The position numbers and the translations under genes were made by a program. From DTU019 sp050949825 (GTDB lineage: Bacteria > Bacillota > Syntrophomonadia > Syntrophomonadales > Syntrophomonadaceae), in NCBI GenBank assembly GCA_050949825.1, contig JBMNGL010000007.1, positions 434,001 through 498,000 on the forward strand: 64,000 nt of DNA, read 5' to 3'. Positions 25,677 through 32,792 of this stretch are shown in pieces; position 1 is the stretch's first letter, and each line of letters starts with the position of its first letter. The notes beneath the pieces were generated by a model that saw only the letters and a list, made by a program, of their open reading frames with translations, had not been told where the DNA came from and did not search any database.

Positions 25677-26114
25677 ATGAAGGTATTAATCAAACGTCTG
25701 CACTCATTTGAGTTGCCCTGGCCGCAATATATGACATCAGGATCATCAGGGGTTGACCTCTATGCCGCCCATGACAGCGATATAAGCCTTGCGCCCGGTT
25801 CTGTGACCCTGATACCCACCGGCATCGCCCTGGCCATTCCTGAGGGCTATGAGGCCCAAATCAGGCCGCGCAGCGGTCTGGCCTTAAAGCATGGGCTTAC
25901 CCTATTAAACACCCCGGGCACTATTGATGCCGATTATCGCGGGGAAATCATGCTTATCGTCATAAACCTGGGGGACAAAGAGTATATTGTGAAAAGAGGA
26001 GACCGGATCGCCCAGATGATATTTGCCAGAGTGGAGAGAGCGCAACTGGTGATAACCGATAGTCTGGATGACACTGAGCGTGGTTCGGGAGGCTTTGGGC
26101 ATACCGGCCTGTAG
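25677..26114 (+). CDS. dut: deoxyuridine 5'-triphosphate nucleotidohydrolase
   Basis: Hydrolyses dUTP to dUMP and pyrophosphate, keeping uracil out of DNA and feeding thymidylate synthesis; active as a trimer. All five motifs are present in 145 residues: GVDLYAA, RPRSGLALKHG, NTPGTIDADYRGEI, KRGDRIAQMIF, and RGSGGFGHTG at the C-terminus. ATG 25677 follows AGAGGAGAAG; the frame is open upstream to 25527 but that part lacks conserved sequence. Confidence 0.96.
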   Translation: MKVLIKRLHSFELPWPQYMTSGSSGVDLYAAHDSDISLAPGSVTLIPTGIALAIPEGYEAQIRPRSGLALKHGLTLLNTPGTIDADYRGEIMLIVINLGDKEYIVKRGDRIAQMIFARVERAQLVITDSLDDTERGSGGFGHTGL

Positions 26115-26126
26115 GAGGGTATGGCG

Positions 26127-26396
26127 ATGCGTTTAAATGAACTGGTAGGAAAAGAAATGGTCAACATCTATGATGGCATGAGAATGGGCACCGTCGGTGA
26201 TTCAGATATGCTCATCGATGAAGAAAACGGGCGCATTATTTCTATCATTCTGCCCAATCGCGGCAATGCCTTTACCTTCTGGGCCGACCGGCAGAAGCTG
26301 GTCATACCCTGGGAAGCCATCAAAAAGGTGGGCCGCGAGGTTATTGTAGTGGATCTGGATCACACCCACATGCGCTTGAAGAATAGCTCTATGTAA
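26127..26396 (+). CDS. ymxH: YlmC/YmxH family PRC-barrel sporulation protein
   Basis: Small PRC-barrel protein; RLNELVGKEMVNIYDGMRMG and the ADRQKLVIPWEAIKKVG segment are characteristic. In Bacillus this family sits in the same cluster and one member is linked to sporulation, but no biochemical role is known. ATG 26127 has AGGAGGG at 7 bases; ATG 26121 is almost on top of that site. It starts 13 bases after dut, so they are co-transcribed. Confidence 0.88.
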   Translation: MRLNELVGKEMVNIYDGMRMGTVGDSDMLIDEENGRIISIILPNRGNAFTFWADRQKLVIPWEAIKKVGREVIVVDLDHTHMRLKNSSM

Positions 26397-26497
26397 GGAA
26401 GGATTTGTCTAGGAGGGGCTACTCCGCCAAAAACGGGGTTGTACCTCCATTTTTTATGCTGCGGTATGGTTTGGGGCATGCTATCTTTGAAAGGGGG

Positions 26498-26737
26498 ATG
26501 AGCATGCAGCAGTCGGACGCAGACCAGGGTTCCTTTCCGCCTTGGAGCAGGATTCCATCACTGCAGGACATGTGCCGCGAAGCCGATGTGGGGCATGACA
26601 GATTAATTGCAGCCATTGAAGCGGGGCTTACTGTCGAGGAGGCGGCCCGGCGGCTGAAGGTCAAAACCGAGACCGTCGCCTGCCTATATGAGCACTTTGA
26701 TAAATATGGCCTGGGCTCGGTCATGGGCGGAGACTGA
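26498..26737 (+). CDS. small helix-turn-helix protein
   Basis: A 79-residue protein whose C-terminal half reads as a helix-turn-helix (DRLIAAIEAGLTVEEAARRLKVKTETVACLYEHF). Together with the GGGGG site near ATG 26498/26504 this suggests a real gene. I do not recognise a named family. No effector domain is present, so it may be a small DNA-binding regulator. Confidence 0.6.
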   Translation: MSMQQSDADQGSFPPWSRIPSLQDMCREADVGHDRLIAAIEAGLTVEEAARRLKVKTETVACLYEHFDKYGLGSVMGGD

Positions 26738-26771
26738 AGGAAAGCAAGGCACGGGGGCAGGCACGGGACGC

Positions 26772-26828
26772 CCAACAGGGTGACTGAGTCACCGTCCCCC
26801 TGACTCAAAGTCACCGTCACCCTGTTGG
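26772..26828. repeat. nested REP-like palindrome before guaB
   Basis: Outer arms 26772-26784 and 26816-26828 (CCAACAGGGTGAC and its reverse complement) enclose inner arms TGAGTCA (26785-26791) and TGACTCA (26801-26807). The loop carries CCGTCCCCC, linking it to the dispersed family. It lies 28 bases upstream of the guaB -35 box. Confidence 0.75.
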
Positions 26829-26855
26829 GAAAGAACCCTTTCTTTTCAGGTACGC

Positions 26856-26884
26856 TTGAAAAATGGCCGGGAATAGGATAATAT
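26856..26884 (+). promoter_or_regulatory. sigma-A type promoter of guaB
   Basis: TTGAAA (26856-26861) and TAATAT (26879-26884) are separated by 17 bases, about 30 bases before the guaB start codon. Confidence 0.65.
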
Positions 26885-26914
26885 ATTTGAAATTTTAGAA
26901 GGAGGCCACAGACC

Positions 26915-28372
26915 ATGAAGGAAAGATTTGCCAGAGAGGGTCTCACTTTTGATGATGTGCTTCTAATACCCGGACGTTCTGAGGTATTGCCCAATAAGGT
27001 TGATGTTTCCACCCGGCTCACCAAAAGACTGCGTTTGGAAATACCCATCATGAGCGCCGGTATGGATACGGTCACTGAAACGCGTATGGCTATTGCGGTA
27101 GCCCGTGAGGGCGGCATTGGTATCATTCATAAAAATATGAGCATTGAGGCCCAGGCGAAAATGGTTGATCGGGTAAAAAGATCTGAACACGGCGTTATCA
27201 CCGATCCTTTCTACCTATCGCCGACCGATAGGATCAGAGATGCTCTGGACATTATGGAACATTATCATATTTCCGGGGTGCCGGTGACTGAAGGGACCCG
27301 CCTGGTGGGGATAATTACCAACCGTGATATTCGCTTTGAAACCGATTTTGACCGCTTGATAGGTGATGCCATGACCAGTGATGGGCTGGTCACTGCTCCG
27401 GTGGGAACCACCATGGAAGGCGCCCTGGAGATCCTGCGCAAATACAAAATTGAGAAACTCCCCCTGGTTGATGATGATTTTAATCTCAAAGGCCTGATTA
27501 CCATTAAAGACATAGAAAAGGCCCATAAGTATCCCCATTCTGCCAAGGACGAACGGGGTCGGCTGCTGGTCGGGGCTGCCGTAGGTATTACCGCTGACAC
27601 CCTGGATAGGGTGGAGGCATTGAATAATGCCGGCGCCGATGTGGTAGTGGTTGACACCGCCCATGGTCACTCCATGGATGTAGTGCGAATGGTAGAAAGG
27701 ATCAAAGCGGCCTTCCCTGATCTGGATTTAATCGCCGGCAATGTGGCTACCGCTGCAGCCACCGAAGATTTGATTAAAGCCGGTGCCAATGCCATCAAAG
27801 TTGGAATGGGTCCGGGTTCCATCTGTACCACCCGAGTTATCGCCGGCATAGGGGTGCCCCAAATTACGGCCATAGCTGATTGCTCTGCGGTTGCCGCCCG
27901 CTTTGAGGTGCCTATAATCGCCGATGGCGGCATCAAGTTTTCCGGGGATATTGCCAAAGCGATTGCGGCGGGGGCGGATATAGTCATGCTCGGCAACCTG
28001 TTTGCGGGCACCGATGAAAGCCCTGGTGACACCGTGATCCTGCAAGGACGCAGCTATAAGCTTTACCGGGGCATGGGCTCAATTGAGGCCATGTGTGAGG
28101 GCAGCAGTGATCGCTATTTTCAGGAAGGCGCTCCCAAGCTGGTACCGGAAGGCATTGAAGGGCGGGTGCCTTACCGCGGTTATGTGTCGGATACCATTTA
28201 CCAATTGGTGGGCGGACTTAGGGCCAGTATGGGTTATTGTGGGGTAGCCAATTTGCATGAAATGAAAACCAAGACCCAATTTATTCGCATTACCAATGCC
28301 GGGCTGATTGAAAGTCATCCCCATGATATTGCCATTAGCAAGGAAGCTCCGAATTATCAGGTAATCGTATAA
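26915..28372 (+). CDS. guaB: inosine-5'-monophosphate dehydrogenase
   Basis: Oxidises IMP to XMP with NAD+, the rate-limiting step to GTP. Seen: N-terminal TIM-barrel start (GLTFDDVLLIPGRSEV), two CBS domains (about residues 95-205), the catalytic loop GPGSICTTR with its Cys near 300, and YRGMGSIEAM and EGRVPYRG further on. Length 485 is standard. AGGAGG precedes the ATG. The stop codon shares one base with the next ATG, so the MgtC-like gene is translated with it. Confidence 0.97.
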   Translation: MKERFAREGLTFDDVLLIPGRSEVLPNKVDVSTRLTKRLRLEIPIMSAGMDTVTETRMAIAVAREGGIGIIHKNMSIEAQAKMVDRVKRSEHGVITDPFYLSPTDRIRDALDIMEHYHISGVPVTEGTRLVGIITNRDIRFETDFDRLIGDAMTSDGLVTAPVGTTMEGALEILRKYKIEKLPLVDDDFNLKGLITIKDIEKAHKYPHSAKDERGRLLVGAAVGITADTLDRVEALNNAGADVVVVDTAHGHSMDVVRMVERIKAAFPDLDLIAGNVATAAATEDLIKAGANAIKVGMGPGSICTTRVIAGIGVPQITAIADCSAVAARFEVPIIADGGIKFSGDIAKAIAAGADIVMLGNLFAGTDESPGDTVILQGRSYKLYRGMGSIEAMCEGSSDRYFQEGAPKLVPEGIEGRVPYRGYVSDTIYQLVGGLRASMGYCGVANLHEMKTKTQFIRITNAGLIESHPHDIAISKEAPNYQVIV

Positions 28373-28851
28373 TGCTTTCCCAGGCGATAATCAGGATCGC
28401 CCTGGCCGGGCTGGTTGGCATAATAATCGGTTGGGCCTCCAGATCCGACCCCGGAGCGCGCCTGTTTTCGCTGATATGCATGGGGGCAGCTCTTTTGGCG
28501 GTGGTCTCCACCGAGTACTTCCGGATGCTGGTTCTGCCCGGAAATGTGGACCCCGGACGCTTATCGGCACAGGTGATTTCAGCCCTGGGTTTTATCGGCA
28601 GCGGTTTGATATGGCTGGCAGAAAGCAAAGAGATAAACAAAGAGGTGCATGGCACCGGTACCGCAGCCAGCCTATGGTTGACAGCTATTCTAGGCATACT
28701 TATCGGAGCGGGAATGAGTTCGACTACTGCCGGCGCCATTTTTTTCACGATTTTGGTTTTGATACTCAATCATAAAATTGATATAGATAAATTGCTTGGA
28801 CCAAAAACCAAAAACATCTATGTTGAAACACCTGAAAAAGAGGAGCCATAA
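28372..28851 (+). CDS. MgtC/SapB family membrane protein (second, short copy)
   Basis: 159 residues with about four hydrophobic helices and the family patterns AGLVGIIIGW, ARLFSLICMGAALLAVVS and SALGFIGSGLIW. It lacks the ACT-like C-terminal domain present in the copy at 5711. The usual GLER-type acidic motif of helix 1 reads GWASRSDPGA, so key residues differ and function may have drifted. The start overlaps the guaB stop by one base. Confidence 0.8.
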   Translation: MLSQAIIRIALAGLVGIIIGWASRSDPGARLFSLICMGAALLAVVSTEYFRMLVLPGNVDPGRLSAQVISALGFIGSGLIWLAESKEINKEVHGTGTAASLWLTAILGILIGAGMSSTTAGAIFFTILVLILNHKIDIDKLLGPKTKNIYVETPEKEEP

Positions 28852-28874
28852 AAAAACGGGGGTTATACCCCCGT
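28846..28874 (-). terminator. terminator of the SASP gene
   Basis: ACGGGGGT (28856-28863) pairs with ACCCCCGT (28867-28874), an 8-bp stem. On the minus strand it is followed by a run of T, ending the SASP transcript. On the plus strand it also lies right after the guaB-mgtC pair and may stop both. Confidence 0.8.
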
Positions 28875-28899
28875 TGCATGCGGGCTTTTATCGGCGTTA

Positions 28900-29079
28900 T
28901 TAGCTGTGCTGGCTGGCGATATTTCGCTCGGCTATTTCGATCGCTTTGGTGACGATATTTCCACAGTCGCGGGAGCTGACCGCTCCCCAGCCCTCGTTGG
29001 AAACAATTTCGGCCACGCCCAATTCCCTGGCAATTTCATATTTAAGGCGGTCCGACATCATGCTTCTTTTACGGCCCAC
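28900..29079 (-). CDS. alpha/beta-type small acid-soluble spore protein
   Basis: A 59-residue protein read on the minus strand from GTG 29079, with AAGGAGG 7 bases upstream. The sequence contains LKYEIARELGVAEIV and EGWGAVSSRDCGNIV, the two conserved blocks of alpha/beta-type SASPs, including the glutamate at the GPR protease cleavage site. These proteins coat spore DNA and supply amino acids at germination. It is direct evidence that the organism sporulates. The family is usually under sigma-G; I could not identify a clear sigma-G promoter upstream. Confidence 0.93.
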   Translation of the reverse strand: MGRKRSMMSDRLKYEIARELGVAEIVSNEGWGAVSSRDCGNIVTKAIEIAERNIASQHS

Positions 29080-29204
29080 AACTCAACCTCCTTTTTGTCA
29101 CCCGCATCCATTATATTTTTTGAAGATGGCTGTAGAATATAGCCGGTATTAATACGGTAAAATGTAAGGACTTCACAAATAATGAGGGGTGAGGAGAGTT
29201 TTTA

Positions 29205-29328
29205 GCATATATGAGCGCAGGCTCCTGTCATTGCTATGAAATTCCCTGTTTTTGTCATACCTTAAGGGCAATGCCCGAAGGATCTTTCGAGAAGCGAATA
29301 AGTCCCGGGAAAGATCCTTCGCTCCGCT
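29205..29328. repeat. left flank of tandem array: repeated palindromic element
   Basis: The stretch AAGATCCTTCGCTCCGCTCA just before the array is a near reverse complement of TGAGCGCAGCGAAGAATCTT at 29755-29774 on the other side. A second shared block, GGCTCCTGTCATT, occurs in direct orientation at about 29220 and 29741. The two flanks therefore look like copies of one dispersed palindrome family bounding the array. Confidence 0.6.
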
Positions 29329-29724
29329 CAGGATGACACCAGCAGGTTACCAGGATGACACCAGCAGGTTACCAGGATGACACCAGCAGGTTGCCAGGAT
29401 GACACCCGCAGGTTACCAGGATGACACCAGCAGGTTGCCAGGATGACACCAGCAGGTTGCCAGGATGACACCAGCAGGTTGCCAGGATGACACCAGCAGG
29501 TTGCCAGGATGACACCAGCAGGTTACCAGGATGACACCAGCAGGTTGCCAGGATGACACCAGCAGGTTGCCAGGATGACACCAGCAGGTTGCCAGGATGA
29601 CACCAGCAGGTTACCAGGATGACACCAGCAGGTTGCCAGGATGACACCAGCAGGTTGCCAGGATGACACCAGCAGGTTGCCAGGATGACACCAGCAGGTT
29701 GCCAGGATGACAACAGTAGGCTAT
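29329..29724. repeat. 22-bp tandem array, 18 copies
   Basis: The unit CAGGATGACACCAGCAGGTT plus AC or GC repeats at exact 22-base spacing from 29329 to 29703: 17 full copies and a degenerate last one. Variation is limited to A/G at position 21 and one C at position 13 in one copy. There are no spacers between units. 22 is not a multiple of 3, and the only long open frame through it is low-complexity, so it is not coding. Confidence 0.95.
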
Positions 29725-29857
29725 TGTCATATTAGGCGCGGGCTCCTGTCATTCTGAGCGCAGCGAAGAATCTTGGGCCAAGCAGGAGTATCACTGTTTT
29801 ATGGGACATAAGAGGCGATGTACTTTAGTGTTTATTTAACTATACGGAGGAATTACC

Positions 29858-30736
29858 ATGAGATATGAAGGCGACATTTATCGACCCCCCAGCGAAGCTT
29901 ACAGCTATATCCTGCAGTGTACGGTAGGCTGCAGCCATAACAAGTGCACTTTCTGCGGAATGTACAAAGATAAAAAGTACCGGGTCAGGGAGATTAAAGA
30001 AATTATCACTGATATCCGCATGGCAAAACTTTATTTTGGCCGGGTGGAAAAGGTGTTTCTGGCCGATGGGGACGCGCTGGCCATGGATACTGAGGACCTT
30101 AAAACCATCTTAAGCGAGCTCTACCAGCATTTTCCGGATTTAAGGCATGTCGGCATTTATACCAGCCCGGACAGCATTCTTAAGAAAGAAGTCGAAGAGC
30201 TGAAAGCCTTGAGCGACCATGGCCTCAACATGGCTTATCTGGGGGTGGAAACCGGGGATGAAGAGCTGCTTAAAACCATTTGCAAAGGGGTTACCTACGA
30301 GGAGATGGTGGCTGCGGGAAGAAGGGTGCGCCAGGCCGGCATCCCCTTATCGGTGACGGTCATTTTAGGATTGGCAGGGCGTACCCCCAAAGCTCGGGAT
30401 CATGCCATTAAGAGCGCACAGATCTGCAATGAGATCGACCCCGATTATATGGCTGCTCTGACCATTATGCCGGTGCCGCGCACCGTCATTTATAAACAGA
30501 TTCAGCAGGGTAAATTCGAAGTGCCGCAGCCTTTTGAAATCCTGGCTGAGCTGCGTCTTATTATTGAAAATCTGGAGCTGAGCGGGTGCGAATTCCGCAG
30601 TAACCATGCCTCCAATTATCTGGCCATCAAAGGGCGTTTGCCGGAAGACAAAGAGAATATCCTGCGTCTTATTGATGAGGTTATCAAACGTCAAAATGTG
30701 GATTACCTGAGGCCCGAATACATGCGCCGGCTCTAA
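29858..30736 (+). CDS. radical SAM protein of unknown substrate
   Basis: 292 residues. The cluster motif lies in CTVGCSHNKCTFCGMYK (residues 22-38), and the later GVETGDEELLKTICKG and VTVILGLAGRTP segments match the radical SAM/Elp3-like barrel. There is no cobalamin-binding or auxiliary domain. The ATG has CGGAGGA upstream. The gene stands alone after the tandem array, and I cannot assign a substrate. Confidence 0.85.
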   Translation: MRYEGDIYRPPSEAYSYILQCTVGCSHNKCTFCGMYKDKKYRVREIKEIITDIRMAKLYFGRVEKVFLADGDALAMDTEDLKTILSELYQHFPDLRHVGIYTSPDSILKKEVEELKALSDHGLNMAYLGVETGDEELLKTICKGVTYEEMVAAGRRVRQAGIPLSVTVILGLAGRTPKARDHAIKSAQICNEIDPDYMAALTIMPVPRTVIYKQIQQGKFEVPQPFEILAELRLIIENLELSGCEFRSNHASNYLAIKGRLPEDKENILRLIDEVIKRQNVDYLRPEYMRRL

Positions 30737-30760
30737 AACCTCTCCATGCATTATGTATAC

Positions 30761-30791
30761 TTGGTGTAAGAGCGTAAATTTGTGTTATAAT
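30761..30791 (+). promoter_or_regulatory. extended -10 promoter of the DUF47 gene
   Basis: TGTTATAAT (30783-30791) is an extended -10 box with consensus TATAAT. TTGGTG (30761-30766) lies 19 bases upstream, a weak -35 with long spacing that extended -10 promoters tolerate. Confidence 0.5.
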
Positions 30792-30838
30792 TTCTGATTA
30801 TATACAGTTGTCCCTGGTTAATGAGGGAGGAATATATT

Positions 30839-31465
30839 TTGCGCTTATTTGGCAGAAAAGATGAAGAGCTATTTATGCTATTTAACGAAAGCGCCCGGGT
30901 AGTGGTGAGAGGCGGCGCCATACTGGAGGAGGTCGTCAACAACTATGTCGATCTGGATATCAAGATGGCCAAATTGACTGCCCTGGAGCATGAAGGCGAC
31001 CGTATTATCGAGGATCTGGTCAGACATCTCAACACCAGTTTTATCCTGCCTTTTGACAAAGAGGACGCCTTTCAACTGGCGCAAAAATTGTCTACTACCA
31101 TGGATTATATTACCGGCATCATCGATCGCATGATTCTTTACAAAGCCGGAGAGCCGGATGACCGTGTCAAGGAGATGGTGCAGGTCCTGTGCAAATCCCT
31201 GCAACTGCAGCAGGATGCCTTCTGTCTCCTGGACAGGCTGGAGCGCAATAAAAAAGAAATCTTAGGCATGTGCGACGAGATTGAAAAACTGGAGAGGAAA
31301 CAGGACTGCCTCTATCGCACCGGAGTAGCCAACCTTTTTGAAAATGAAGACAACCCGGTTGCGATTATTAAATGGCGGGAAGTTTACGAACACATCGAAA
31401 TGGCCCAGGACTATACCCAGGATGTCGGCGAACTGCTTACCAACATCTGTGTAAAATACTCCTGA
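30839..31465 (+). CDS. DUF47/PhoU-like phosphate transport accessory protein
   Basis: An all-helical 208-residue protein of the DUF47 (PhoU-like) family: FMLFNESARVVVRGGAILEEV, TALEHEGDRIIEDLVRHLNTSFILPFDKED and MDYITGIIDRMILYKAG are typical. Relatives usually sit next to a Pit phosphate permease and control it; no pit gene is adjacent here. TTG 30839 is chosen because GGAGG lies 8 bases upstream; the ATG at 30821 overlaps that site. Confidence 0.85.
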   Translation: MRLFGRKDEELFMLFNESARVVVRGGAILEEVVNNYVDLDIKMAKLTALEHEGDRIIEDLVRHLNTSFILPFDKEDAFQLAQKLSTTMDYITGIIDRMILYKAGEPDDRVKEMVQVLCKSLQLQQDAFCLLDRLERNKKEILGMCDEIEKLERKQDCLYRTGVANLFENEDNPVAIIKWREVYEHIEMAQDYTQDVGELLTNICVKYS

Positions 31466-31472
31466 AGCAAAG

Positions 31473-31523
31473 GGGCAGGCACGGCAGGCATGGGGATGGT
31501 TCTTTTGACTGCCGTGTCTGCCC
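31473..31523. repeat. inverted repeat between the DUF47 gene and corA
   Basis: GGGCAGGCACGGCAG (31473-31487) pairs with CTGCCGTGTCTGCCC (31509-31523) with one mismatch. The loop contains GGGGATGGTTCTTTT. It lies between convergent genes and may serve as a terminator; its GGGGATGGT loop also resembles the dispersed palindrome family. Confidence 0.6.
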
Positions 31524-31534
31524 TTACCCTTGTC

Positions 31535-32515
31535 TTAAATCCAGCGACGATAGCGGAAGAATGCCAGCATGCCCCCGACCAGGGTGATCATGCCCAGGGT
31601 AAGAAACCATACAAAAGAAGGGTTATCAGCACCGGGTAAGTTTTCCAGATTCATGCCGTAAAAACTGGTAATAACGGTTAGAGGCATCATAACGATCGAT
31701 ATAATCGTCAGGATAGTAATGACTTCACTGGTGCGTCCAGTGATAATGGAGTAATAGGTTTCAGTCGAGTTATTGATCAGATCCCGGTAGGTGCTGGCGG
31801 TATCCAATATATTATCCATATGATCGACCAGGTCCAGGTAATACGGTCGGTTCTCTTCGTTGACCAGGAATGAATAGTAGCCATTGATACTCCCGAAGAT
31901 GCGCCGCTGGGGAATCATAACCTTGCGCAGCAGGGTAATGGTGGTTTTCAAGGCCAGGATTTCCTCGGTTACTGTTTGACCGCGTTTAATAAAAATACTG
32001 TCTTCCAGATCGTCGATTCTTTCTCCCAGTCTCTCCAAAATAGGAAAACACTCATCGACCATATTGTCGACAATCCGATATAATAGATGCTCGGGTCCCA
32101 TGTCCATATATTTACCTTCTTTAAGGCAGACCCGGGCTACTTTGCCTACCGCTGTTAAAGCTACCGGATGAATGGTGACAATATAATTGGAGCCCATGAA
32201 TACATCCAGCTCAATACTGGTAATCTCATCTTCTTCTTCAGCTTCTTCAAAATACCGTAAGCCATGGAAAACAAAGAAATGGTAGTCATCATAGCGGTCC
32301 AGTTTGGCCCGGGGGCTTTGCTGCAAACAGTCTTCCAGGGCCAGGGGATGGAATTGAAATAAATCACCGACAAAGTGTAGTTCACTGGCGGAACAGTCGT
32401 AGAGGTCAATCCACAGCAGGCTGTCCGGTGAAGCCAGCAATTCATCCAGCCGCGATAGATCCACATCATGCAACACGGTCTGTTGTTCAATGCTGTAGTA
32501 ATAGGTTTTTATCAT
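31535..32515 (-). CDS. corA: CorA-type magnesium transporter
   Basis: Pentameric Mg2+ (also Co2+/Ni2+) channel. Seen: a large N-terminal cytoplasmic domain (1-265), then two membrane helices with the pore signature YGMNLENLPG between them, and a basic C-terminus (RYRRWI). Length 326. ATG 32515 is chosen, 6 bases from GGAGGG; a TTG two codons earlier is possible. The ribosome binding site is inside an 8-bp hairpin, and a short candidate leader ORF lies upstream, so translation may be controlled (see the entries at 32521 and 32540). Confidence 0.95.
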   Translation of the reverse strand: MIKTYYYSIEQQTVLHDVDLSRLDELLASPDSLLWIDLYDCSASELHFVGDLFQFHPLALEDCLQQSPRAKLDRYDDYHFFVFHGLRYFEEAEEEDEITSIELDVFMGSNYIVTIHPVALTAVGKVARVCLKEGKYMDMGPEHLLYRIVDNMVDECFPILERLGERIDDLEDSIFIKRGQTVTEEILALKTTITLLRKVMIPQRRIFGSINGYYSFLVNEENRPYYLDLVDHMDNILDTASTYRDLINNSTETYYSIITGRTSEVITILTIISIVMMPLTVITSFYGMNLENLPGADNPSFVWFLTLGMITLVGGMLAFFRYRRWI

Positions 32516-32519
32516 GTTC

Positions 32520-32577
32520 AACCCTCCTTTTGTGGAGGATTACACGATTCTATGGTAGCAGCAGAACATAATCCCCC
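32520..32577 (-). promoter_or_regulatory. mutually exclusive hairpins controlling the corA ribosome site
   Basis: On the minus strand AAUCCUCC (32541-32534) can pair with the corA ribosome site GGAGGGUU (32527-32520) through a 6-base loop: 8 pairs, one G-U. The same AAUCCUCC can instead pair with GGGGGAUU (32577-32570) inside the leader ORF: 8 pairs, one G-U, 28-base loop. The first fold hides the ribosome site and the second frees it. The leader ORF stop codon provides the first two bases of AAUCCUCC. The pairings are read directly; a regulatory role is inferred. Confidence 0.55.
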
Positions 32578-32635
32578 ATGCACTATTATATTTACCAATT
32601 AGCAAAAAGGATTTTCGTAAAGGTATGGGTTCCAT
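32540..32635 (-). CDS. candidate corA leader peptide
   Basis: A 31-codon frame from ATG 32635 to TAA 32540, lying 24 bases before corA in the same transcript. It begins MEPIPLRKSF. The acidic-proline start resembles the MgtL leader peptides of enteric bacteria (recalled as MEPDPTPLPR in Salmonella), which make ribosomes unstable when Mg2+ is low. The ribosome site is only moderate (GGTGGTGA). A competing 17-codon frame from GTG GTG just upstream sits closer to AAAAGGAG. Whether either is translated is unknown. Confidence 0.35.
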   Translation of the reverse strand: MEPIPLRKSFLLIGKYNSAWGIMFCCYHRIV

Positions 32636-32670
32636 GTTTCACCACCGCCTCTCCTTTTAAGTTCTACTAA

Positions 32671-32699
32671 TTTATAACCCGATCGAGGACAGTTGTCAA
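32671..32699 (-). promoter_or_regulatory. sigma-A type promoter of corA
   Basis: On the minus strand TTGACA (32699-32694) is followed after 17 bases by TATAAA (32676-32671). This near-consensus promoter lies about 155 bases before the corA start and would yield a leader holding the candidate peptide and both hairpins. Confidence 0.75.
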
Positions 32700-32792
32700 T
32701 AGCAGTGCCGCTATAAAGCCTTTCTTAGACTATTAAGGTTGAGAATGAAACCGCCCCCAAATGGGTATTTTTAGGAAAGAAGGGGTGGTATC

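Noticed and set aside
29369..29713. Minus-strand 114-codon open frame across the 22-bp array
   Set aside because: It is only the array read in one frame; it has no ribosome site and a repeating low-complexity product.
29329..29724. Possible CRISPR array
   Set aside because: Units are head-to-tail with no unique spacers, and there are no cas genes.
32640..32700. M-box (Mg2+ riboswitch) before corA
   Set aside because: The leader is too short and does not show the M-box conserved segments I know; the hairpin switch explains the structure better.
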